From: JBDNJM01 sp041687755
GTDB lineage: Bacteria > Planctomycetota > UBA1135 > GCA-002686595
NCBI GenBank assembly: GCA_041687755.1
Contig: JBDNJM010000148.1
Span: 1 to 5,007 of the forward strand
Reading direction: 5' to 3'
DNA length: 5,007 nt
The notes under the pieces were generated by a model. The model did not search any database, was not told where the DNA came from, and was given only the letters and a program-made list of their open reading frames with translations. Each line of letters starts with the position of its first letter. Within the stretch, counting starts at the first letter, position 1. Made by a program: the position numbers and the translations under genes. Positions 1 to 5,007 of this stretch are shown piece after piece.

Positions 1-120
1 CAGCTGCATGGCTTCGTTGAAGAGCATCTGCAGGCAGGACGCGAGACCGTCGAATCCGTGAGTTGTGAGCAGTTCCAGGGCGGCGGAGAAAGTGGTAGCG
101 TCGGGAGCGTGGTCGGGCAT
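1..120 (-). CDS. IS256-family transposase, N-terminal part (cut by window edge)
   Basis: Reading the minus strand from an ATG at 118-120 gives 40 codons without a stop, and the frame is still open at the window edge. The peptide begins MPDHAPDATTFSAALELL and continues HGFDGLASCLQMLFNEAMQL. The pattern of a short acidic leader, then ALELL..HGFDGLA..LQ.L.NEAM.L, is the N-terminus of IS256-family (mutator-like DDE) transposases, where it precedes the ERE..LGA.PYER region; that part would lie outside the window. The family catalyses cut-and-paste or copy-paste movement of its own insertion sequence. No Shine-Dalgarno is visible upstream of the ATG. The insertion sequence end should lie between the start codon and the flavoprotein gene, but with only one end in view its terminal inverted repeat cannot be fixed. 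The assignment rests on pattern recognition over 40 residues; whether the rest of the gene is intact is unknown. Confidence 0.75.
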   Translation of the reverse strand, partial: MPDHAPDATTFSAALELLTTHGFDGLASCLQMLFNEAMQL

Positions 121-465
121 CGGTCGTTCGGTGTGAGGGGTTTGAAGTTCTCACATGGAACCGACTGGATTCCCGCCACACCAGGCCTACCCCGGCCGCC
201 TTCAGCGGCAGCCCCCTCGGGGGCTGCCGCTGCGGCTCGGGAGCACCCGCAGAATCGGATGCTGCTCCGAACCGAAGAGCGGCTCAGCGTGCGGCCAGCG
301 AATTTACAGACCTACCGGTACACCACCGACCTCGGTGACGTCATCTGAGGAGTCCGATTCAAGGACGGCATCAAGGTCCCTGCGTGACCTCGCCAGATTT
401 TCCGTCCACAACTCTTGGCAATACCTCCTCCGGCTGCACCCCAGACCCCTGCACGTCGCCTCAGG
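121..465. other. Noncoding region between the transposase start and the flavoprotein stop
   Basis: This 345-base stretch has no convincing complete gene. Its left part (about 121-200) should include the outer end of the IS256-type element, though the boundary and target duplication cannot be recognised without the other end. A strong GC-rich hairpin sits at 204-231. From about 256 to 387 one plus-strand frame reads like codons (…LLRTEERLSVRPANLQ… ending DLGDVI) but is stopped by TGA at 346-348 and again by TGA at 385-387. It could be the decayed tail of an older gene or chance in GC-rich DNA. Nothing else is recognisable. Confidence 0.5.
204..231. terminator. GC-rich hairpin, possible terminator near the IS end
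   Basis: Arms 204-216 (AGCGGCAGCCCCC) and 219-231 (GGGGGCTGCCGCT) are perfect reverse complements of 13 bp, with only TC between them; in practice the loop would be CTCG on a 12-bp stem. No T-tract follows on either strand, so a classical intrinsic terminator is not demonstrated. It lies upstream of the minus-strand transposase and downstream of the minus-strand flavoprotein gene (stop at 466). It could therefore end readthrough from that gene, shield the transposase from outside transcription, or form a cruciform. Confidence 0.45.
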
Positions 466-2157
466 TCAGGCCCCAGAGTCTGTCGAGCCCTCGCGCTCCA
501 CCAGCCTCCGGACGACCCCCGACGCCACGCGCCGTCCGTCCACCGCCGCCGAGACGATCCCACCCGCGTAGCCTGCGCCCTCGCCGCTCGGGTACAGGCC
601 CTCCAGACGTCCGCCCTCGCGGTGCTCAGCGACGAACTCCACCGGGTCGCGCGCCAGTCGCACGGGCGAGCTGGTGCGGGTCTCGGGAGCGAACAACTGC
701 CCCATGTCTGACGCAAAGCCAGGCATGCGCAGGTCGAAGGCCATCACGCCTTCGCGCATGCGTTCGGCGATGCCGCGCGGCAGCAGCTTGGATAGATCCG
801 TCGAGACAGCGCCCGGCCGATAGCTCATTGCGTTGAGCGACCCCGAAGTGCGCTCGTCCACGAAGTCGCACACGCGCTGGGCGGGCACGCGCTGCTGGCC
901 GCCGCCCGCGTCACGACAGCGGCGCTCCAGCGCCTCCTGAATCTTCACGCCGAACATCGGGTCCTCGTCTGGGCTCTTTGGAGCTCCGCCGACCAGCTCC
1001 GCGATGCCTGACGCCCCCGCGCGCTCGCCGCACCAGTCCTCCGGCTCGAGCTGCACCACGATGCCGGAGTTCGCGAACGGCGAATCGCGTCGCGAAAGGC
1101 TCATCCCGTTGACCACGACCCGATCCTGCCCGGTCGTCGCCGGCACGATCCAGCCGCCCGGGCACATGCAGAAGCTGTAGACCCCGCGCTCGTCCACCTG
1201 CTCGACCAACTCGTAGAACGAGGCCGGCAGGTCGTGGGCCGCGCGGATGCCGCCGTATTGTTGGTCGTCGAGCCAGGGCTGGGGATGCTCGGCGCGCACG
1301 CCCAGGGCAAAGCCCTTCGCCTGCAGCTTCGCGCCCGCGCGCGCCGCCAGCCGCAGCGCATCCGGGGCGCTGTGCCCCGTCGCCAGGATGACCGCGTCCG
1401 CGGCCAGCTTCACCGGCGCCCCGCCAGCCAAGAGGTCCGAGTAGGACACGCCCGCCACCACCCCATTCTCCAGGATCAGGTCCTCGACCCGCGCGTGGAA
1501 GTGCACGGTGCCACCGCCGCGGAGAATCGTCTCGCGAATCCTCTGGACGACCTGCGGCAGTCGGTTCGAGCCCACGTGCGGCCGCCAGCTCGAGAGGATG
1601 TCGGAATCCGCTCCGTGATCGACCAGCGTCCGCAGCACCCGGCGGATCGACTTTTTGTTGCCCGAACGCGCGTACAGCTTGCCGTCCGAGTACGTCCCCG
1701 CTCCGCCCTCACCAAAGCAGTAGTTGCTCTCCGGATCGACCTCGTGGCCGCGGTTGAGCTCCGCCAGCGGAAAGCGTCGCGCCCGCACGTCGCCGCCCCG
1801 CTCCAGCAGCGTCACGCGCACACCCGCCTCCAGCAGATCCAACGCCGCGAACATCCCCGCCGGCCCGCAGCCCACGACGATCACGTGCGGCGCCCCCTCC
1901 TCCGGCCGCTCGATCTCCGGCGGCGCGTAGATCGGCCGCTCCGGGAGCTCCTCCCCCTCCAAGAACACGGTCAGCCGCACCTGCCAGTCCCGGTGCCGCC
2001 GCCGGGCGTCGAACGAGACCTTGTCGAGCTTCGCGAGCGCAATGCGCTTACGCGGGATCCCGAGCTTCGCGGCGGCTGCGTCAGCCAGCAGCTCGGCATC
2101 GCGGTCGGCCTTGGGTTCGGGGCAGGGCGGTAGTCGGAGCTGAACTTCGCGGGACAT
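466..2157 (-). CDS. FAD-dependent oxidoreductase, COG2509 type (NAD(FAD)-dehydrogenase-like)
   Basis: A complete 563-residue flavoprotein, probably cytosolic because no signal peptide is seen. A basic N-terminal region (about 1-80, with KLGIPRKRIALAKLDKVSFDAR) precedes the Rossmann FAD-binding segment: VIVVGCGPAG at about 92-101, with the ribose-binding acid at E119 in LLERG. Family blocks follow: CFGEGGAGTYSDGKL at 147-161, SFCMCPGG at 328-335, ETRTSSPVR at 492-500, and GLYPSGEGAGYAGG at 520-533, a C-terminal FAD-contacting signature. These identify the conserved COG2509 family, often annotated as NAD(FAD)-utilizing dehydrogenase; its physiological substrate is not established. The ATG at 2157 is preferred over an upstream in-frame GTG at 2235 because the family begins near this point and the extra 26 residues are not family-like. 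No Shine-Dalgarno precedes the ATG, but TACGCT lies 7 nt upstream. It is divergent from the DUF1304 gene across 94 bp. Length and all motifs look intact. Confidence 0.93.
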   Translation of the reverse strand: MSREVQLRLPPCPEPKADRDAELLADAAAAKLGIPRKRIALAKLDKVSFDARRRHRDWQVRLTVFLEGEELPERPIYAPPEIERPEEGAPHVIVVGCGPAGMFAALDLLEAGVRVTLLERGGDVRARRFPLAELNRGHEVDPESNYCFGEGGAGTYSDGKLYARSGNKKSIRRVLRTLVDHGADSDILSSWRPHVGSNRLPQVVQRIRETILRGGGTVHFHARVEDLILENGVVAGVSYSDLLAGGAPVKLAADAVILATGHSAPDALRLAARAGAKLQAKGFALGVRAEHPQPWLDDQQYGGIRAAHDLPASFYELVEQVDERGVYSFCMCPGGWIVPATTGQDRVVVNGMSLSRRDSPFANSGIVVQLEPEDWCGERAGASGIAELVGGAPKSPDEDPMFGVKIQEALERRCRDAGGGQQRVPAQRVCDFVDERTSGSLNAMSYRPGAVSTDLSKLLPRGIAERMREGVMAFDLRMPGFASDMGQLFAPETRTSSPVRLARDPVEFVAEHREGGRLEGLYPSGEGAGYAGGIVSAAVDGRRVASGVVRRLVEREGSTDSGA

Positions 2158-2251
2158 GCGGCAGAGCGTAGCGCCTGCCGCGGAAGAGCGCTGCTGCTCC
2201 GGGCTTATCCTTGCCTTCCGCACGGCTCCGCCCACCCCCTACCCTGACAGG
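2158..2251. promoter_or_regulatory. Divergent intergenic region with candidate -10 hexamers on both strands
   Basis: These 94 bp must hold the promoters of both the flavoprotein gene (minus) and the DUF1304 gene (plus) unless one is read through from elsewhere. On the minus strand TACGCT (plus-strand 2165-2170) sits 7 nt before the ATG. On the plus strand TACCCT (2240-2245) sits 6 nt before the ATG at 2252. Both fit TANNNT -10 elements placed as in leaderless transcripts, and neither start has a clear Shine-Dalgarno sequence. I see no convincing -35 boxes, so this is a suggestion only. Confidence 0.3.
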
Positions 2252-2590
2252 ATGAGCACGCTCACGGCCATCGCCGTCCTGTTTGTCGCGCTGTCCCACG
2301 CGGGCTTCCTCGTCCTGGAGATGTTTCTTTAGGAACAGCCGGCCGGACGACGCATCTTCCGCAACTCGGTGGAGCAGGCCGCTGAGACGCGCGTCCTCGG
2401 CGCCCACCAAGGCTTCTACAACGGGTTCCTTGCTGCGGGCACCCTGTGGGGCACATTGCGCGAGGACGGGGGTGCGACCCTGAAGTTTGTCCTGGCCTGC
2501 GTCGTCATCGCGGGCTGCTACGGCGCCAGGACCGTTAGCCGCCGCATCCTGTTTGTGCAGGCCCTGCCCGCCGCAATCGCGCTCAAGTAG
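2252..2590 (+). pseudogene. DUF1304-type small membrane protein, interrupted by an in-frame amber codon
   Basis: Translated from the ATG at 2252 this gives 26 residues (…GFLVLEMFL), then TAG at 2330-2332. The same frame then continues for 85 codons (EQPAGRRIF… to AIALK) before the true stop at 2588-2590. With the amber read as Trp the product would be 112 residues, close to the usual length of DUF1304 membrane proteins. It carries their signatures LVLEMFLW at about 20-27 and GAHQGFYNGFLAAG at about 50-63. Four hydrophobic segments are visible, at about 4-26, 54-69, 77-92 and 99-112. TGG is the expected codon 27, so a single G-to-A change explains the stop. The function of the family is unknown; members are small integral inner-membrane proteins. 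A GTG at 2369 could restart translation but would lose the first membrane segment. Possible explanations are a recent nonsense mutation, a sequencing error, or amber suppression; the undamaged downstream frame argues against old decay. The gene is convergent with the SASA gene. Confidence 0.85.
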
Positions 2591-2595
2591 GCCTT

Positions 2596-2622
2596 CTGGA
2601 CGCGCTAGATGCCGCTGTCCAG
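2596..2622. terminator. Weak hairpin in the convergent intergenic region
   Basis: CTGGACGCG (2596-2604) can pair with CGCTGTCCAG (2613-2622), making a 9-bp stem with one bulged T and an 8-nt loop, just 6 nt after the DUF1304 stop. No T-tract follows. Its position between convergent genes fits a terminator, but the structure is modest. The rest of 2591-2759 shows no gene. Confidence 0.25.
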
Positions 2623-2759
2623 GCGGCCGAAGTGGCGCTCAGCAGATTAGCCCAGCAGGACGCTCTCACGGCGCTTGCGACACCTCAGAGAGCCTGAACC
2701 GACGGGCTCAGAGGCAACTGCGGGCACTTCGCTCGGACAGCGCCATGTTTCACAGCCTT

Positions 2760-3704
2760 TCAGCGGGGCGACTCAAGCAACTCCAGCATCGCCTGCCCCA
2801 TGCCTTCGCCGATCAACCAGTAGGTCTCGGCGTTGTTGTTCCAGTGGTATGCCTGGTTGCTGGGCGACTGCTCGGCAGGCCGATAGAAGTCCCGCGTTCC
2901 GACGAACGCGACGTTGCCGCGGAACTCCTCGCGTTCGGCGACGGCCGCCTGCGCACGCATCAGCGACAGCGCACGCGGGTGCGTCTCCTCGTTCCCGCTC
3001 ATGCCGGTCTCCGCGATCACGAACGGCAGCCCCGGTGCTTCCAGTTCGCGACGCACGTCGGCTACGAAACAGGCGAGGTTGTGCTCATACGCCGCGTTGA
3101 ACTCGGAGCTGATGCGGTCGTTCCAGCCCTGGTGCCAACCCAGGCCCATGAGTTCGACGCCCCCATGTTCAAGCTCGGGGAAGCGCTGCTCAAGGCTGCC
3201 GAGTACCCCGTGCACCTGGGCGATGAAGTCCGTGTACGCCTGGCCCACGGCTCCCCCCGCGCTGGGCGGGCGAAAGTCCACGGCGAGACTCTTGCCGCCC
3301 CAGGCGACCTTCAGCAGCAGCACCGGCTCGTCAAAGTGCTCGCCCACAACGCTTCCGAACCCCAACTCGGGCCCGATCGCCCCCTCTCGCGCGCCATAGC
3401 CCACCGTGAGCGGACCCTCGCGTTCGAAGAACGAGACCCAAACGTCGTCGCGTTCGACCCAGGCCCCCTCCGCATCGACAAGGTGAGCAAACCGCTCGGC
3501 AGTCTCAGCGGCGGTAACCAAGTGCTCGAGCGATCCCCGCCCCCCGTTGCGCTCCACATTCGCAACCACTTCGCCTGCGCCAACCATGTTGGACTGACCG
3601 ACGAGTAGGAACACGCGCAGCGGGGCAGGGACGGCTTCCGGTTCCTGGCGCCCGGCGCCGACCGACAGGAGCAGCAAGGGCCAAGCGAGGTCGCGTGATT
3701 TCAT
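2760..3704 (-). CDS. Sialate O-acetylesterase-like (SASA) SGNH esterase, putatively exported
   Basis: A complete 314-residue protein. The N-terminus MKSRDLAWPLLLLSVGAG has a charged end followed by a hydrophobic run, read here as a signal peptide, so export to the periplasm or outside is likely. The mature part shows the SASA/carbohydrate-esterase-6-like fold markers in order: VFLLVGQSNMVGAG (31-44) with the presumed nucleophile S38 in GQSN, GPELGFG (111-117), VAWGGKSL (133-140), GWHQGWND (189-196), and HWNNNAETYWLIG (287-299) with the presumed catalytic H287. Relatives remove acetyl groups from sugars such as sialic acids or xylan; the substrate here is not readable. The ATG at 3704 follows a purine-rich AGAAGAAA about 7 nt upstream, a plausible ribosome site and unlike the other genes here. 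The acid expected three residues before the catalytic His is Gln284. The gene lies 187 bp downstream of nhaR on the same strand, separated by a large palindrome, so it is probably a separate unit. Confidence 0.9.
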   Translation of the reverse strand: MKSRDLAWPLLLLSVGAGRQEPEAVPAPLRVFLLVGQSNMVGAGEVVANVERNGGRGSLEHLVTAAETAERFAHLVDAEGAWVERDDVWVSFFEREGPLTVGYGAREGAIGPELGFGSVVGEHFDEPVLLLKVAWGGKSLAVDFRPPSAGGAVGQAYTDFIAQVHGVLGSLEQRFPELEHGGVELMGLGWHQGWNDRISSEFNAAYEHNLACFVADVRRELEAPGLPFVIAETGMSGNEETHPRALSLMRAQAAVAEREEFRGNVAFVGTRDFYRPAEQSPSNQAYHWNNNAETYWLIGEGMGQAMLELLESPR

Positions 3705-3725
3705 CGGGATTTCTTCTGGACTGAG

Positions 3726-3744
3726 GCAGGCGCCGGGAGCCTGC
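3726..3744. promoter_or_regulatory. Small hairpin in the SASA gene leader
   Basis: GCAGGC (3726-3731) and GCCTGC (3739-3744) form a perfect 6-bp stem around a 7-nt loop, ending 21 nt upstream of the SASA start codon on the minus strand. If transcription starts further upstream it would fold in the leader just before the ribosome-binding region. No known riboswitch or attenuator is recognised. Confidence 0.25.
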
Positions 3745-3769
3745 GAGTGGATTGTGTCCGAGTGGATTG
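3744..3769. repeat. Tandem direct repeat, 11-mer twice with 15-bp period
   Basis: CGAGTGGATTG occurs at 3744-3754 and again at 3759-3769; on the minus strand this reads CAATCCACTCG twice, 4 bp apart. The second copy runs 4 bp into the left arm of the large palindrome. It lies 40-65 nt upstream of the SASA start on the minus strand, where paired operator half-sites could act, but a spacing of 15 bp puts the copies on different helix faces. It could equally be debris from insertion of the palindrome. Confidence 0.6.
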
Positions 3770-3847
3770 CGCCGGACTCCGCGTCCGACGATCCAGGCTG
3801 CGGCCGTGGCCGCAGACTGGATCGTCGGACGCGGAGTCTGGCGCAAT
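3766..3847. repeat. 82-bp near-perfect palindrome (40-bp arms, 2-nt spacer)
   Basis: Left arm 3766-3805 and right arm 3808-3847 are reverse complements at 38 of 40 positions, separated only by GT at 3806-3807. The mismatched pairs are 3774/3839 (G opposite T) and 3797/3816 (G opposite A). It lies 44 bp beyond the nhaR stop and 61 bp before the SASA start, so minus-strand RNA would fold into a very stable long hairpin. There is no T-tract, so it is not a textbook terminator. A miniature transposable or REP-like repeat, or a transcription/RNase III barrier, are the main possibilities. Several small plus-strand frames over it are products of the repeat and not genes. Confidence 0.9.
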
Positions 3848-3891
3848 TGCTCCGACCCCTTCACTCACTTCCGAGCTGCGGCGCCGTCTCG

Positions 3892-4792
3892 TCAGCCGAA
3901 GAGATCCCGCTTTGTGTCCTCCAAGATGCGCGCGACAGCGGGGTGCTTGAGCTTGCGCTCGGGTGAGATGGCGTAGAAGAGGTCGGGGACGGTGTCGAGC
4001 TCCAAGAGCGGGCGGACCCCGTACTGTGTCACGACCTGCTCCCGAACGACGGTCGGCGCGGGGAACACGCCGCGACCGGCCTGCCCGAAGACTTTCATCA
4101 GCGCGCTGTCCTCGAACTCGGCCACGACCCGATGCCGCAGCTCGTTCTCTTCCAGCCATCTATCGAGTGAGTTCCGGATCGCAGACCTGGAGGAGGGAAC
4201 CAGGAAAGGAGCCTCCGCGAGGGTCTCTGGGAGGCCGTGGGCCAGCCGGCGTGCAAGGGCTGGCGCAGCAAACAGCGTCGTCGTCGACTCCCCGAGGAGG
4301 TGGTTGTAGGTCTTCACGCCACTCCCCGGAGCTAGGGGAATGTCCGACAGAACGAGATCGAGCTTGTGGACGGCGAGTCTCGCAAACAATCGATCTGGTG
4401 GGCCCTCGGAGCATTCAAGGTAGACCTCCTCGCCGAAGTCCAGGGCCGGACGCAACAGCTGAAACGCGACGAGCTTTGCCATGACGTCGGCAACCCCGAC
4501 CCGAAAGACGACGGGCCGACCGACCGGCCTTCCCCGCACCGCGTCCAAGAGTTCGCGCCCAGAGCTGAAGATCTCCTCAGCGTAGCCGTACACCAGCGTA
4601 CCCGTCTCCGTGAGCTCCAAGACTCGGCCGCGGCGGATGAACAGCGGGCAGCCGAGGAAGCTCTCAAGGCTCTTGAGCTGAGCACTTATCGAGGGCCGCC
4701 CACACACCGAGGCGCCGGCTCGCGGCAGCAATCCCTCCTTCGCGCACCACGGTCCAGAAGTACTGCAAGTGGTGGTCGTTCAGCCATTCCAT
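3892..4792 (-). pseudogene. nhaR: NhaR-type LysR-family regulator, frameshifted in the helix-turn-helix
   Basis: The ATG at 4792 opens MEWLNDHHLQYFWTVVREGG and continues IAAASRRLGV, the classic NhaR N-terminus, but this frame ends at TGA (4664-4666) after 42 codons. The rest of the protein is in the next frame, from RPSISAQLKSLE through LTETGTLVYGYAEEIF, VGVADVMAKLVAF, YNHLLGES, EFEDSALMKVFGQAGRGVF and FYAISPERKLKHPAVA to the stop at 3892. Removing one base of the CCC run at 4699-4701 joins the frames as …RLGV-W-RPSIS… and gives 299 residues, the normal NhaR length. In Escherichia coli NhaR is a Na+-responsive activator of the nhaA antiporter gene and other targets; no nhaA is in this window. 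As written, the product either ends inside the DNA-binding domain or, from a TTG at 4731, lacks its first helices. A sequencing error is as likely as a real mutation. TACGCT lies 11 nt before the ATG and no Shine-Dalgarno is seen. Confidence 0.88.
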
Positions 4793-4803
4793 GGGGCCAG
4801 GCT

Positions 4804-4809
4804 AGCGTA
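4804..4809 (-). promoter_or_regulatory. Candidate -10 hexamer of nhaR
   Basis: TACGCT on the minus strand ends 11 nt before the nhaR ATG. It is the same hexamer as the one before the flavoprotein gene. No convincing -35 element is spaced correctly, and the call rests on this recurrence and on the lack of a Shine-Dalgarno sequence. Confidence 0.25.
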
Positions 4810-4947
4810 GTTTTGATCGACGCAGGCATTCGCAACTCGAGCGACGACCAAACGACGACGGTCCACCAGCTAGCTCAGCTCTCGAGCGCCTGTTGACCCA
4901 CCTCGCATGTGGCAGCGGCGAGCTGCGGGGCCCCGAGCGACGTGTGT

Positions 4948-4970
4948 CGGAGTCGGTTTAAAAGGCTCCG
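4948..4970. repeat. Small AT-looped hairpin upstream of nhaR
   Basis: CGGAGTC (4948-4954) pairs with GGCTCCG (4964-4970), seven pairs including one G-T wobble, around the loop GGTTTAAAA. The AT-rich loop stands out in this GC-rich region. It lies about 155-180 nt upstream of the nhaR start. The remainder of 4793-5007 shows no gene. Confidence 0.3.
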
Positions 4971-4985
4971 CGTCCGATCTCCCCG

Positions 4986-5007
4986 TTCAGCGGCTGCAGC
5001 CGCTGAA
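4986..5007. repeat. Perfect 22-bp palindrome at the right edge
   Basis: The last 22 bases, from TTCAGCGGCTG to its exact reverse complement CAGCCGCTGAA, are perfectly self-complementary with no spacer. The palindrome may serve as the stem of a terminator for a gene beyond the edge or as a binding site; its flank is missing. No T-tract can be checked on the right side. Confidence 0.7.

Noticed and set aside
1234..2133. Plus-strand open frame of 299 codons
   Set aside because: It lies entirely antisense to the flavoprotein gene, is rich in Arg, Pro and Ala as expected for a GC-rich shadow frame, and has no recognisable domain.
2158..2235. GTG at 2235 as the start of the flavoprotein
   Set aside because: It adds 26 residues that do not resemble the family and would take up nearly the whole divergent promoter region; the ATG at 2157 fits the usual N-terminus.
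2591..2759. Possible small RNA or tRNA in the convergent gap
   Set aside because: No cloverleaf, TψC-arm sequence or strong conserved fold is visible; only weak imperfect hairpins are present.
2487..3608. Plus-strand open frame of 373 codons
   Set aside because: It starts in the wrong frame inside the DUF1304 gene, then runs antisense through the SASA gene, which has clear family motifs on the other strand.
3747..3976. Three overlapping short plus-strand frames across the palindrome
   Set aside because: They arise from the GC-rich inverted repeat and the antisense 3' end of nhaR; their peptides echo each other because the arms are complementary.
3963..4484. Plus-strand open frame of 173 codons
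   Set aside because: It is antisense to the NhaR-type regulator, has a low-complexity Arg/Pro/Ser composition and matches no known family.
3892..4731. A 279-residue LysR protein starting at TTG 4731
   Set aside because: The first residues in that frame are an out-of-frame reading of the HTH; the real N-terminus MEWLNDHH is upstream in the adjacent frame, so this start is only a by-product of the frameshift.
1..5007. CRISPR array or other regularly spaced repeats
   Set aside because: No repeat recurs at a regular spacing; the repeats seen are single palindromes and one two-copy tandem repeat.

Overview
The window is GC-rich throughout. It looks like chromosomal DNA from a free-living, high-GC Gram-negative bacterium. 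The sialate O-acetylesterase-type (SASA) hydrolase with its HWNNNAETY block and the NhaR-type regulator would suit Planctomycetota or Myxococcota, but no ribosomal or other marker gene is present, so this placement is an inference. There are no tRNAs, rRNAs or CRISPR arrays.

Layout, left to right. (1) Positions 1-120, minus strand: the first 40 codons of an IS256-family transposase that runs off the left edge. (2) Positions 121-465: noncoding, with a GC-rich 13-bp perfect hairpin at 204-231. (3) Positions 466-2157, minus: a complete FAD-dependent NAD(FAD)-dehydrogenase-like protein (COG2509 type). (4) Positions 2252-2590, plus, divergent from the previous gene across 94 bp: a small DUF1304-type membrane protein whose conserved Trp27 codon is an amber stop (TAG at 2330-2332). 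(5) Positions 2760-3704, minus, convergent with the DUF1304 gene: a putatively secreted SASA/SGNH carbohydrate esterase. (6) Positions 3705-3891: an intergenic stretch dominated by a near-perfect 82-bp palindrome and a tandem 11-mer repeat. (7) Positions 3892-4792, minus: an NhaR-type LysR regulator with a net +1 frameshift inside its helix-turn-helix. (8) Positions 4793-5007: noncoding, ending in a perfect 22-bp palindrome at the window edge.

The genes do not form an obvious pathway. They look like single-gene transcription units: a redox flavoprotein, a small membrane protein, a secreted esterase and a Na+-response-type regulator whose target (nhaA in the classical case) is not in view. The most notable points are the two otherwise well-conserved genes each disabled by one nucleotide change, the large palindrome between nhaR and the esterase gene, and the recurrence of a TACNCT hexamer 6-11 nt upstream of three starts that lack Shine-Dalgarno sequences, which hints at leaderless or short-leader transcripts. 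I do not see a multi-gene novel system here.
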